The notes beneath the pieces are model-generated. The model was not told the origin of the DNA and ran no database searches. It saw only the letters and a program-made list of their open reading frames with translations. Shown piece after piece: positions 32,130 through 42,514 of a DNA stretch of 64,000 bases (position 1 is its first letter; every line of letters begins with the position of its first letter). Origin of the DNA: Undaria pinnatifida (taxonomy: Eukaryota > Sar > Phaeophyceae > Laminariales > Alariaceae); assembly GCA_012845835.1 (NCBI GenBank), contig JABAKD010000023.1, forward strand, positions 14,744,202 to 14,808,201, given 5' to 3'. A program made the position numbers and the translations under genes.

Positions 32130-32325
32130 ATACCAGGTATGTCGGAGCGGGGACCGTCGGTAGGGACAGCTCGCGCTGTCACTACCGCGGGAACTGAAGG
32201 ATACGCCAGCTAGCGCCAGATTGCGAATGCAATTGAGTTAAATTGACACACGACGCGCATACAATACGTGGAAGTGTGATGAGCTTAATCTATACTTTTC
32301 CCCATCCGCCGGAGGAAAAATATAT
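32130..32325 (+). repeat. 5'-truncated family F retroposon
   Basis: Contains a strong ggtagggacagctcgcgctgtcactacc-type hairpin region (5-bp outer and 6-bp inner stem), gccagctagcgc, aagtgtgatgagct and atccgccggagga. The tail is AT-rich and not pure A. Confidence 0.78.
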
Positions 32326-32454
32326 ATGTATATATATGACGTACAGGTGCAGGTGCGTACTCTTCGGAAAGGGGTTGGCTTGATATCCTCGGGGGGGTTG
32401 GCAAGTCGAAAAGGGTGAACAAACACAGGCGTTCCAATGATGTGTAGTTTATGG

Positions 32455-32527
32455 GGCCTGTCCTGTCACCACTTGATTACGCGAGTTCACGTGAGAACAA
32501 CACCACCACAACCACCAACAACAACCC
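32455..32527 (+). repeat. short (CAA)n retroposon fragment
   Basis: Cctgtcctgtcaccacttga, ttacgcgagttcacgtgaga and a degenerate CAA/CCA tail. From 32,528 to 32,780 nothing further is recognised. Confidence 0.65.
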
Positions 32528-32784
32528 GGTACGATATGGCGTACCAGTACAGCATAGGCCCGCCAATAACAAGAACGCGCCCAATAAAAAAGCGATGATC
32601 GCTGTTTTGGGCGGACGCTAACAAAGTTGAACTAATAAATCGTTCTCAGCGGCGAGCGCTACACTAAATCCTACTTGCTATATACTAGCCTATTCTCAAA
32701 GTTGTTCGCGGGTGGTCAAATTGAAAATTTGAGACTCACTCCAAATAAGACTTTCTTGGTGGCTTCTTGGTGGCGGGCCTATAG

Positions 32785-32882
32785 TGCTGTATATGTGCAT
32801 GTATATGTATCTGTATGTGTACATGTATATGTATATGTATAATGTATATGTCCATGTCTATGTCTGTATATGTCCATGTTGT
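32785..32882 (+). repeat. (TATGTA)-type microsatellite
   Basis: About 95 bp of atgtatatgt, ctgtatgtgt and ccatgtctatg variations. Confidence 0.85.
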
Positions 32883-33200
32883 TTTTGTCTCACATCAACT
32901 CTTGTCAAACATTTAGAGTGCGTGGTCACACGAAGATGCTGGAGCCCTAGGAAGATCCGAAAAAATAAATGAAATCAAAATTTGTTCGGGAAATACTACG
33001 CTTTCCCGCCTAAATACGCACGATACGAAGAAGGCGCACAAGTGAAATAATCCCATGTGCAAACCTAACTCACATAGCCGCGGGTATCCAGTCAACTACG
33101 GCATGGAGTACCCTCGTTCCCACAACTAACCAACTCGCGGCTATAAATTACAGCGGTTGGGCTGCCTGCACCGTACGAACCGCACGGTAATCGTGAGGTG
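32880..33200 (-). repeat. family E retroposon, 5'-truncated
   Basis: Minus-strand copy of the last ~320 bp of family E. It reaches into the ctgcaccgtacgaaccgcac block, so it is slightly longer than the copies at 3,268 and 28,965. Confidence 0.8.
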
Positions 33201-33740
33201 TATATGGGCTACCAGTCCTGCTTTTGCTCCGGCCGGACGTTTCGTACACCTGCTATATACGTGGTATGATATGATATACCGCATTGCGCAACAGGCAAGA
33301 TATCACATCCCTTCAGGTGATATGCGAAGCTGGTTATCTCGAACCGGGGAGAGTACAACCGCCGAGCGAAGCGTCTACTGGAATGTAAATATCTCCACGA
33401 GACATTTGATACCAAGGCAACAATCTCTCTCGTTGTGCGCCCCCCAGGGTTTGGAGATAACCGTTCACACCGATTGGAAAGACTGATCGGGAGGACTCCG
33501 ATTCCCGTGATAATGCGGGGTGCCACCTTAATGCGAGGGGTGCCATTGTTGTTGCTGTTGGTTGTTCTCACATTAACTCGCAGGATCAAGTCCGTGGTCA
33601 AAGGACACTCTGGGGTGGAAGAGAAAACCGAGGAAAAGCACGAGCAAACCGAAAGTGGTGTGTACACGGTACGTCTCAAGACTCGCATCTGAAACCGACT
33701 ACACCGCATGCCACCCAGACAATGTATTATTAGCGGGTGC
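33201..33740. other. no gene seen; one short (CAA)n retroposon
   Basis: A minus-strand (CAA)n retroposon fragment occupies ~33,545-33,640 (ttgttctcacattaactcgc, caagtccgtggtc, actctggggtgga). The rest is unassigned. Confidence 0.5.
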
Positions 33741-34055
33741 GCCTTTCTCTAACGGCGAGTGAAGACCCACCGTCCAAGGAGTCAAAAATGTACACGCGCA
33801 GGCAAATCGCGCACTACCCAGGTAAAAGACAGAGCAAAAAAAGCTGTCGATTCCGTATAGGGTTCAGCCGAAGACAGCCGGCAAGTCCAAGGTGTTAACT
33901 AAACCGAAGGGGCGAGGTTAACACCATGTCTGCGTTCTGCAGATGGACAAAAACTGGTACACAAACGAAAGTATATGGAGCTCAAGCTTTTTTTACCCGG
34001 ATCTCCAGGAGGATCCCAAAACAAAAAAAAAGTATTATTGCCCGGTAAGACACTG
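33740..34055 (+). other. structured, 28S-rRNA-like segment with F-like tail
   Basis: Holds taacggcgagtgaag, identical to a conserved eukaryotic 28S block. About 10 nt later comes ccaaggagtc followed by an aaaatgtacacgcg-like run, which resembles the ccaaggagtc...catgtgcgcg block of 28S. In real 28S these blocks are hundreds of bases apart. Downstream are two stems (gctgtc/gacagc near 33,843-33,878; ggtgttaac/gttaacacc at 33,891-33,925). It ends with gagctcaagctttt and atctccaggaggatcc plus A-runs, resembling the family F tail. It is too short and rearranged to be an rRNA gene. Confidence 0.4.
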
Positions 34056-34740
34056 CACTATTCGTGTATGTTCTTCACAATACACTGGTATTTCCACCCA
34101 TCTACAACCAGCACAACCAGTCAGTGTCCGTGCTAATGCCTCACAGAGAGACTAGCTCTGTGGTCACAAACTGCGTGCTGGTGCCTGACAGAGAGACAAG
34201 CTCTGTGGCCACAAACTGCGAGGGTCACGGGAAGTGTATTCCTCGCAGTCCGTACCGTGGTAGTACCTGTAGACGTGGGTGGGGATGGTAGTAGTAGTGT
34301 GTGTCCGTTCTCAGGCCTCTGGATGAATGTCTGGGCAAAATTGACTTTTATTTATTCGGGGAATAATCGAAACTTCGCATTTCTCAACCGAAAAATGATG
34401 CTATTATACACGTCATCGGCCACGTCGGTTGGTTTCCTAGTTCTAGCCGTGCAACGTTGGTTGACTTCCCTCATTTTCACTATAATACCTTTAGACATTC
34501 TTTTTGCGTTGCGTATGCAAGCTTTTCCCTAAACATGCCTCAGATATGAGTTCTTCCGACTTTCCATAATAACATAATCGATCGACATCTCAACGCCTTA
34601 CGCTATCATATCGAATGATATGTACGTTGTCGGTCCCTCGTGTTCTGCATTCATGGTTGAACGGTAGCCCGCGTGGTCTACTTATAATGGTTCCCTTCGA
34701 ATGCTACTATCAAAAGAGTTGGTTCTGGGGTCCGAATGTC
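34056..34740. other. no gene seen; short duplicated block
   Basis: Cacagagagactagctctgtggtcacaaact occurs twice near 34,142 and 34,190, and once more, diverged, near 36,735. The rest is unassigned. Confidence 0.45.
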
Positions 34741-34744
34741 ACAT

Positions 34745-35010
34745 GGGTCGTGGTTTATTTGCAAAACATAAAAAATAAATCAAGGAATCAACTGCTGAGG
34801 GCGCTCCTTGCAGCGTGGGTATCATAGACAGGCGCAATTCGATGCGAGTCGACGAGAGAAGAAAGGGCCGAAGTCTTCTCGCGATGAAGCTGAAGGAGCG
34901 TACCGTAATGGGGAGGGGGTAGAAGAGCCTGCTTTGTGACGCCTGAATCTGATTCACGTCTAACCAGGGAGAGAAAAAAAGAATGTGCAAAGATAGTACA
35001 TAGGATGAGC
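34745..35010 (+). repeat. family A SINE-like repeat, uninterrupted
   Basis: Aatcaactgctgagggcgct, gcagcgtgggta, cgcaattcgatgcgagtcga, gaagagcctgct and tctgattcacgtctaaccag, ending in A-rich sequence. It serves as an empty-site paralogue for the LTR insertion at 6,916. Confidence 0.75.
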
Positions 35011-35034
35011 AAAAAACAAAACAAAAAACGATAC

Positions 35035-35890
35035 AACAATCGTGGTGCCTCGATAGTGCGGTACCGTGTAGTGCGGGATTCCAGTTCAGTGCTTTGAAAA
35101 TCACTTCAACTTTGCAAGCCTACGTACGTGGCCGGTAGCTCGTTTTCTAGAAGCATGATGCAGTCATGGTACCTGATTAGTGCGGTACCTTGCAGTGCGG
35201 GGCTGGCTCCGCTTTAGCGAAAACCACTCCAATTTTGTTAAATAGATCGATCGTTTTCTGTATGCATGATGCCGCTCGTTTTCAGGCATGCACGATACAC
35301 TCGTGGTGCGGCGATAGCGCGGTAACGTGAGGTGCGGGGGTCCAGTTGAGTACTTGTGCAAATCACTCCAGTCTTGCAAGCTGCGTGGCCGGTCGCTCGT
35401 TTTCTGCATGAACGAAGAGCCGGGGTGCCGCGATAATCCTTTGAGGTCTGGAAATTACTCAAACTTTGCACGCGGCGTATCGGTCGTTTTCTGCATGCAC
35501 GATACAGCAGTGATGCCGCGATAGTGCCTTGAACCATGTGAACTCAACTCCAACTTCGCAAGCTGCGTGGTCGGTCGCTCGTTTTCTGTATGCACGATAC
35601 AGTCGTAGTACCTGATTAGTGCGGCACAGTGTAGTGCGGGCGGGGGTCCAGTTGAATACTGTGAAAATAACTCTAGTTTCGCAAGCTGCGTGGTCGGGCA
35701 CTCGCTTCTGGATGCAGCATACAGTTGTGCTCTCGGCTAAGTGGGGTAGTATTGCGGGACTCCAGCTTGGCGCTGCGAAAATCGCTAAAAAATTGCAAGC
35801 TATGCGGTCGGCCTGTCGATTTATGAAGGCATCTTACAGCCGCCGCGATGCCGCGATGGTGCGGAGCTCATTAGAACGGGGCCCCTGTTT
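35035..35890 (+). repeat. ~110-170-bp satellite, six to seven units
   Basis: Units share gtgcgg(g)-tccagttgagt, gaaaatcactccaactttgc, aagctgcgtggtcggtcgct, cgttttctgcatgcacgata and a gtgccgcgatagtgc link. The gcaagctgcgtg block recalls family G. Confidence 0.82.
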
Positions 35891-35904
35891 ATCTTCATTA
35901 TTTT

Positions 35905-36000
35905 ACTCCTCTGGCGGACTAGGAAAAATAAAGCTTAAGCTCACCACACTTCCACGTAATTCCATACATGCCGCGTGCCAATTTAAATCAATTTCAACTT
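35905..36000 (-). repeat. family F tail fragment
   Basis: Minus-strand ctccggcggactag...aaaataaagcttaagctcac, cacacttccacgta and gccgcgtgccaatttaaatc. Only the 3' ~95 bp is present. Confidence 0.7.
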
Positions 36001-36002
36001 TT

Positions 36003-36430
36003 TAGGGGAGTCGCCGGCCTATATCCTCATCGATTGCCCCGCGTGTCAGGTCATCCTCGAGCCTCGTATAGGTCAGTATTGTGAGTTCGAGTCCTACCGA
36101 GTGCATACTCGTATACATTAGTAGGGACTTTTTCTTGTGCACAAAGTGACTTGCGGAAAGCGCGAGGGCGTGGGTTAGCAATAATACTCGATGAAAAATC
36201 GACAAGCAGTGGGATTGCTGAACCCTATGCGCGCGAAAATTGAAGGCAAGAACCGGGGGGAAGAATGGACGACACCTGTGACCATGGCTTCTCCGGAACC
36301 TGGAAACTAGAAGTGTGAAAAAAAAAAATCTTACGAGGACACACCCAGAAATACGAGCGATCGGAGTATCACACACAGCTTGCAAACATGAGTTTCGACG
36401 AAATCTTTGATCTCACAGCTAGAGAGTAAT
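36003..36430 (+). repeat. family G copy split by a SINE
   Basis: Left piece ggggagtcgccggcctatat (36,004-36,034); right piece gaggacacac...gatcggagtatcacacacag to ctcacagctagagagta (36,335-36,430). The SINE B copy fills the gap. Confidence 0.75.
36035..36332 (+). mobile_element. full-length SINE B (tRNA-headed)
   Basis: About 300 bp. The tRNA-like head has a B-box gagttcgagtcctaccgag. The body runs ggactttttcttgtgcacaa, gcgagggcgtgggtta, cgacaagcagtgggattgct and aaggcaagaaccgggggg, then the acacctgtgaccatggctt core, then gaaactagaagtgtg and an A-tail. It would be transcribed by RNA polymerase III. It is inserted within family G. Confidence 0.82.
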
Positions 36431-36824
36431 ATTCTTTTTTATATTTGTATTCGCAATCCAGCACTAGGTGGCGCTTATCGCCGCGAAAAAGATGGGTGCC
36501 AGTTTACTGCTGTGAAAATGCGATGCTCAAGTGCACTGCCTTGAAAATCGCCTGCGGCGACGTAGTCTTACAGATTTAAACAGTTCGGAGCCCCACTTAA
36601 GTGCCTGGTAGTGTCAACAGGCAAGGCAACGAGCAAACAATGGACCGCAGCAGACTTCGCGCGTGTGATCCTCACATTAAACCGATGTTTCCGCCCATCT
36701 ACATCCAGCACAACCAGCGTCCATGCTGATGCCTCATAGAGAGACGAGCTCTATGGTCGTAAGCTACGAGACAGAGATATATACCTTGCAAAAAATACAG
36801 CAAAAAGGGTGATTTAGCCATACA
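36431..36824. other. no gene seen
   Basis: A diverged unit of the 35-kb satellite (ctgctgtgaaaatgcg...cttgaaaatcgcctg) and the ctatggtcgtaagctacgag block related to 34.1 kb. The rest is unassigned. Confidence 0.45.
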
Positions 36825-36916
36825 ATGCCATCCGCGATATTCCTCCACTCCAGAGTGGCTGGAGCCTGTCCTATGACCACGGACTTGATTTTGCGAGTTG
36901 ATGTGACAACAACAAC
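36825..36916 (+). repeat. short (CAA)n retroposon
   Basis: Ttcctccactccagagtggc, ctgtcctatgaccacggact and gcgagttgatgtgacaacaa; same family as 25,640. Confidence 0.75.
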
Positions 36917-37084
36917 AATGAGCAAGCGGGCTAAAATCTACAATATGCAAGCCAGGGACACTAGACTATGTAGTAAAAAACTGTATCGGTACTCGTACGA
37001 CGATCGTATTCATTTTCCGGTAAAATTGTCTGGTTGGACGGTGTATCTTCTGCCTTCCGTATCAGGTACCCGTACGTACATGGT

Positions 37085-37181
37085 TTTCGAATCTCCCAAG
37101 GGCTCCAGCACCTAGGCGTGACCACGGGCTCTTCATTTTCGGCAAGAGTTGACGTGAGAAAACAACAGCAGCAGCAACATC

Positions 37182-37225
<44 letters not shown>

Positions 37226-37260
37226 GAACAACAACAAGAACAACAACAACAACAACAAAT
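37085..37260 (+). repeat. family E 3' end with (CAA/CAG)n tail
   Basis: Ctcccaagggctccagcacc, gcgtgaccacgggctc and agagttgacgtgagaaa are followed by ~95 bp of CAA/CAG triplets. Gln-rich and Val-rich frames here are artefacts of the tail. Confidence 0.78.
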
Positions 37261-38005
37261 ACCACACACCACAACACAAACACACCCCGTCGGATGATCT
37301 TCGTGTTGGCCTGAAAGCAAAACGTGTCCGACCTGAAGATGAAAAAAATGGAGATGACGTTGCTCTCCAGCATACGACCGCCTTGTTGGGTGAGCATCAG
37401 ACTGATCCAACACCAGCTTGTCACCGGACACATTGTATCACGCATCTTGCAAAGAGGAGTATCGACCCTAAATTTATCGGAAAAAAACAGCTGACGTGTT
37501 TAGAAAAATATACTCAGTTGTCACAACATGACAAACGCAGCCACCTTTATGGCTGACGATGATATCCCTGGGGCGTTTGCTCCGCCAAAGCTGAATCTCT
37601 CGGCAACGAGAAGAGCACAAAATAAACGCCGAGCGACGCATGTCTCTACGGAAATAACTTTCCCGACAACAAGGAGAGGACCAAGGCTACGCTAGGAGGG
37701 TCCCTTGAGAGACCCTTTTCGCAGTGGATCGGGGTCACTCGCGCGCGCGAGTGACGCCCCACTTCCTTTTTGCGGTCTTAGGCTTTCGAGTTGTTTAAAG
37801 GTTGCGATATGATGAATCCGCAATGGAACGGTAAGCTACGCTGCGCCAAATAAATCGCCTGAAGCATATATGTCAGTGAGGTACAAAATCACGAGAGTAA
37901 CTCGCGCGAGTGGCTCAATCAAACCCGGCAGTGAAAAAAAAGTGTATCCCCCCCAACCGTAGCCCCTGCCAGAGTGCAGACGCTGAGCGACGCGTCCACG
38001 GTCGA
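37261..38005. other. no gene seen; 22-bp CG palindrome
   Basis: A perfect palindrome, gtcactcgcgcgcgcgagtgac, lies at 37,734-37,755. Agggtcccttgagagaccct nearby is a second hairpin. No ORF is supported. Confidence 0.5.
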
Positions 38006-38159
38006 GGTAAAGGTATCCGTTGACGGCACTCTTGACAATTTACGGACAGCCGTCAAGGACCACACGATACTAAAACCAGTAGATTACTTTTCACGAGGCG
38101 TTGGCAGGTCAAAACTAAACCGTCAATACCGTCAACCCACATATTTGGCCACTACAGGA

Positions 38160-38368
38160 GGCTCCGAGGTGTGCCAAGCGATTTCACACGCGCTGAGCGG
38201 GCAACCAGTACTATAGAGGAAACCGGCACTATAGCGGGACCACTGCTGTACAACGATTCTGCAACCGTGAACCCGCAAACACAAAAAGACGCAAATACTG
38301 CCTTGTTTGATACCAGCATGCAGTAGTGGTTCCTTTACAGCGCCGGTATGTGCCAGCCGGGAATACCG
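38160..38368. repeat. ctatagtgccggt MITE-like segment
   Basis: Gtgccaagcgatttcacacg, actatagaggaaaccggcac, agcgggaccactg and caccgccggtatgtgcc-type blocks also occur at 44,186-44,280 and, in opposite order, at 44,595-44,870. Palindromic organisation is likely; the ends are not resolved. Confidence 0.5.
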
Positions 38369-38369
38369 G

Positions 38370-38692
38370 AACTGTTTTTTTTTTTTTCTTTTCGCACACT
38401 TTCACTTTCCAGTTTCTGGACAAGCCGTGGTCACAGGTGTCGTCCCTTCCCCCCGGTTCTTGCCTTCAATTTTTATCGCGCATAGGGTTCAGCAATCCCA
38501 CTGCTCGTCGATCTTTCGTCGAGTGTTGCTAATTCACGCTCTCGCGCTTTCCGCAAGTCAATTTGTGCACAAGAAAAAGTCCCAACGAATTTACACGAGT
38601 ATGCACTCGGCGGGGCTCGAACTCACGAAACTGACCTATACCAGGCTCGAGGATAACCTGATACGCCACCGGGGCGACCGGTCATCTGTATC
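38370..38692 (-). mobile_element. full-length SINE B, minus strand
   Basis: From the head near 38,690 (cgccccggtggcgtatcagg, ttatcctcgagcctgg, gagttcgagccccgccgag) through the common body to aagtgaaagtgtg and an A-rich tail at 38,372-38,390. It provides the intact reference for the SINE split by the TA transposon at 44,969. Confidence 0.82.
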
Positions 38693-39029
38693 GACAGCGG
38701 GCACTAATCCGCGTAATGCCACTACCAAATATATCCGTTGACGGTTGACGGCGCTGTTGACTTTTGACGGACAACCGTCAAGGACCGCTACAGACTAAAA
38801 CCAGCATATTACGCCTCACGAGGCCTTGGCGGGCAGCACCGTCAATCCGTCAATCCACATATTTGCCTCAAGAATGACTGGCTCCAAAGCCACCAGTTGA
38901 GTTTCATGGTATGTGGTTCCCTCGTTTCGAAAAAACAATAAGCTAAAAGAAGAGAAAAAACCCAAGGCGATGTGTTATCTTGCCTGTTACACTGTACAGC
39001 AGTTGGCACATTGTACGTTCCAGTACATA

Positions 39030-39180
39030 CACCAAAACATTTCAGTTGTGAGCTCGATTTTTCGTCGAAACTCGTATTTTTAAGCTGTGTTTGATACTCC
39101 GGTCGCGCGTGCTGTGTGGGGTTCATAGCCTCGTGAACGATATAAGTTGACGTCTACCTGGGTGACACCACCAGGTCTGC
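39030..39180 (-). repeat. family G-like unit, minus strand
   Basis: Ttcagttgtgagctcgattt, cgtcgaaactcgta, aagctgtgtttgatactccg and gtgaacgatataagttgacg. From 39,180 to 39,600 nothing is recognised. Confidence 0.6.
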
Positions 39181-39599
39181 TCCCATAGTCCAGACGGTGG
39201 GGAGGCTTGCACTTTTATGGGCCCAAAAGTACCTTACCAGTTGAGCTCCTCAAGTGTGGAACTATCGGTAAGTATGGAAACTTCACGAGTATATTTGTTT
39301 TTAAGACTACTGCTGTAGCGCATTGAAATGTTGGTCATGGTTGCGCGATCGAAGGAACGTTTTCGAAGGCATGTTTCGGGTGAGATATTGATCTCCTCAC
39401 GTTCGGAACTCAGGAACTTCAGCTGCACCCCTAGGACGGGATGAGTCAGACGTTTAGCTGATCGGCTGTTTATACGAGCTGGTCAGATTATAAAGCTAAC
39501 ATTCACTTGACAAGCCTTATCCCTTGAACGGTGATGAATTGGGCCACAATACGCATATCCTCATGATCAGTCAATTAACGCGCAGCTACACACTTAATA

Positions 39600-40200
39600 T
39601 CAGCCTACGCCGGTGCATCCGCCCCTTCTCCTGACCTATAACATAGATCAAGTAGTTTCTATACTTGAATCAAGTAATTTGCTTATTAAAAATATACTTT
39701 GTACTCCGTATATTTTTAGACCGTTTTTCGAAGAACTGCAGCGATTTTTTCTCAAAATCAGGAATAAAAAAAAATCGCAGCCACAGCATGCTCATTGCAC
39801 AGCGAGAGCATGGCCTCTGTAAGTTTCGTCATTTTTTCCCGTGTTTCCCTCAAACCCTGCTGGTCGCTTCTTCAAATTCGGAAATCGTTTTTCGCAGCTC
39901 AGTTTTTCATTTTTCCCCCTGATTTATTTACATGTGATTTGAAGCGCTTAGTGCTAGAACCTCACGCGCTCATCAGCAAAAAAACGTTTTTTTTAACGGA
40001 TATTTATATTTTGGCAATTTTGTTTGTTTGTTTTTTAAATGGATATCTGGTAATACTCTTTTCTTCGATTTTTTGTGTTTGGTCAGCTCGTAATATTTGG
40101 AGTAAACCTGATTATTCCATCTCCATGAAATTTTTCGTGTCAAACTTCGCAAAAATGAGCTGCGAAAACTCATTCCGATGTTGCGTTTGACTCTAAACCG
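39600..40200. repeat. AT-rich segment related to 42,515-43,190
   Basis: Its end, aaaatgagctgcgaaaactcatt, tttgactctaaaccgg and cctcgtag, parallels aaagtgggctgcgaaaagccatt, ggctctaggcc and gctcgtag near 43,140-43,200. Both precede family-G-like satellite units, so they may be parts of one long repeat period. Confidence 0.5.
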
Positions 40201-40204
40201 GACC

Positions 40205-40814
40205 TCGTAGTTGATTGCTTATAGCTGATCGTTCGTACTTCCCTCGTTGAAAGTTGAAAGCGGGTAGAAAACAAAACATCTCAACAACTGTGAGGTCGAT
40301 GTATTCGTCGATATTCATCTTACAAGCTGTGTGTGATAGTTCGATCGCGAGTACTGTGGGCGGTGTATAACGTAGCGAGTGGCATGAGTTGGCGACAACC
40401 CTGGGTGATGATGCTAGGTCTGGTTCCATGGAGTTCTAGAGGCATAGATGGTCGGTTGCATTCTCTCCGTCGTAAGCTGTGAGAAACCAAACACCTCAGC
40501 TGTCAGATCGGTGTATGTCAATACTCGTATTTGCAAGCTGTGTGATACGACTCGTACGTAGTTCGATCGCGTGTACAGCGCGGGGTGTACAACCCAGCGA
40601 AAAACATGAGTTGGCGACAACCCTGTATGATAATGCTAGGTCTGGTTCCATGGTCTCCTAGACGCAAAGCTGGTCGTATGAAGTATCTCCGCTGTAAACT
40701 GAGATAAAACACGTCAGCGGTCAGATCGACGTATCCGTCGATACTCGTATTTGCATGCTGCGTGTGATACGACTCGTAGTTCGATCGTGTGTACAGCGCG
40801 GGGTGTATAACCTG
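40205..40814 (+). repeat. family-G-like satellite, left block
   Basis: Two to three ~190-bp units with gagttggcgacaaccctg, tgataatgctaggtctggtt, ccatggtctcctagacgc, gtaagctgtgag, cagatcgacgtatccgtcga and tactcgtatttgcaagctgt. Continued at 43,195 after the family E insertion. Confidence 0.8.
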
Positions 40815-42509
40815 GTAAGTACCTCCGTTCCCTTTGCCGCCTCGGTAAGGCATGCTGCGAGCCATGCCTTAGCAGGCTTATAGCGAGTGGGGGGGGTCTT
40901 TCTGGCGGGTGTAAGGCCGGACTCACCCTCAAGGAGTGATACCTTCTTGCTGCCGTGTGGCCGCGAGGCTTAGAGGTGGCGGTAAAGTTGGGCCGTACGT
41001 GGTGCGTTACGCATGGTCACCTACGATTCGCGCGTCTTTCTAGGCAGCAGCGGCAGCGGCGGAGCAGCAATGCTCAATCGGGATGCTCGTGAGCGGAGGC
41101 AGGCGCCACCACGAGCCACCCTACGGCGCAGTCTTGGTTTGAGTGGAGGGAATTGTGCCGGCAGGAGGCTGGATTCGACGACGAAGGAGCAGGGCGACTG
41201 AGCGTCGACGGGCGGGGCAGAGACGGACGGAACTCTCCCTGAACGAGAACTTTTGTTTTTCAGATCAGCACCGCAAGCTGCGAGGAGCTTTTTTTTTTTT
41301 TCTTCCTCCGGCGGATGGGGAAACATAAAGCTTTACGAGTAGCTCACCACACTTCCACGTATTTTCATACGCGTCGTGTGTCGATTTAACTCAGTTGCTT
41401 TCGCAGCCCAACGCTAGCTGGCGCACCCTTCGGGTCCCATTGTAGGTATAGCGTGAGCTGTCCCTATCAGTGGTCTTCGTTACAACCCCGGCAGCGCAAG
41501 CTGCCGTTGTATACGGATGCGTGTGTATGTCGACCCGGCCTGTCCCCTGAGGGTCAGTATCGGTGGAGATAGTCACCTGGAATGTCATCTTTCCGGGTAG
41601 TGTGGGACTTGCGCAAGCTCACCCACTAACAAAACCCCTGGCCATGGGAGATGGCCTTCCGCCGGACTTGGTCCAGTTACGGTCCACCCTACCCATTAGG
41701 GGCATTTTGTTTTCTGGGACGGTGGAGAAGAGACCGATTCGAATTGAGCGTCAACGAGAGCAAGTGCGAATGAGCACGCCGAGTGAGCTAATGCGAGTAG
41801 GCGGCCATGGAGAACCACAGCAGGAGGATGGCACACGGAGACCCACGACCCTCACGCACACCATCACGGGAGCAACGATTAGTCTTTATTCAGGGTTTTT
41901 TTACGAGGCAGTAGTACACCATGTTACCTACGTCCCTGATTTTTGTAGAGTTGGTAGAGTTGTATACCGTTCATGGGGAACGACCCCCCGCAATTTTCAA
42001 TGTTCAGGCACGGGCGTCGTAGCTCAGAGCTGCGCCGCAACCTGCCAGATAACTCGGAAAGACGGGGCGATCATTGATGTTTTGTATGGTGTTTTTTGGT
42101 TCGATTGCTCTTTGTTCACTGCATGCCCGCGGGTCGTCACTCTGACAGCACTCCAGACAGCAGGCGCGCTCGTCTGTGTTCACGATTACCGTGCGGTTCG
42201 TACGGTGCAGGCAGCCCAACCGCTGTAGTTTGTAGCCGCGAGTTGGTTAGTTGTGGGAACGGAGGAACTCTATGCCGTAGTTGAGTGGATACCCGCGGCC
42301 ATGTGAAGTCAGTTTGCACATTGGATCATTTCACTTGTGCGCCTTCTTCGTATCGTGCGTTTTTAGGCGGGAAAGCGTAGTATTTCCCGAACGAATTTTC
42401 ATTTCATTTGCATAGTCGGATCTTCCTAGGGCCCCGGCACCTTTGTGTGACCACGGACTCTAGATGTTTGACAAGAGGTAACGTGAGACAACAACAACAA
42501 CAACAACAA
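40815..42509 (+). mobile_element. full-length family E retroposon with nested F
   Basis: Reverse-oriented equivalent of 29,271-30,541. It begins near aaggcatgctgcgagccatg and ends with seven CAA units at ~42,487-42,509. It is interrupted at 41,286-41,705 by a family F copy. Its frame to 42,228 keeps the conserved 108-codon stretch also seen at 30,552-30,878. It lies within a family-G-like satellite. Confidence 0.8.
41286..41705 (-). mobile_element. near-full-length family F retroposon in family E
   Basis: Minus-strand copy missing only ~15 bp at its 5' end relative to 20,164-20,589. The A-tail is at 41,288-41,303. The flanking family E halves are contiguous in the copies at 30.1 and 31.1 kb. 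No clear target duplication is seen beyond GC. Confidence 0.85.
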
Positions 42510-42514
42510 ACGAG

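Larger units (their letters stand above)
38005..38880. repeat. ~150-bp direct repeats flanking nested elements
   Basis: Bases ~38,008-38,158 and ~38,728-38,876 share tatccgttgacggc, acggacagccgtcaaggacc, tactaaaaccag, cacgaggcgttggc and cgtcaa...cccacatattt. Between them lie a MITE-like segment and a SINE B copy. The pair could be the ends of a small element or a tandem repeat opened by insertions. Confidence 0.6.

Noticed and set aside
33759-33800. Genuine 28S rRNA gene
   Set aside because: Only two short conserved words in ~45 bp, with no surrounding rRNA sequence of normal length.
41563-42228. 221-codon open frame as a single gene
   Set aside because: It is a chimera: the first part lies in a family F insertion and the rest in family E. 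Only the last ~108 codons recur elsewhere.
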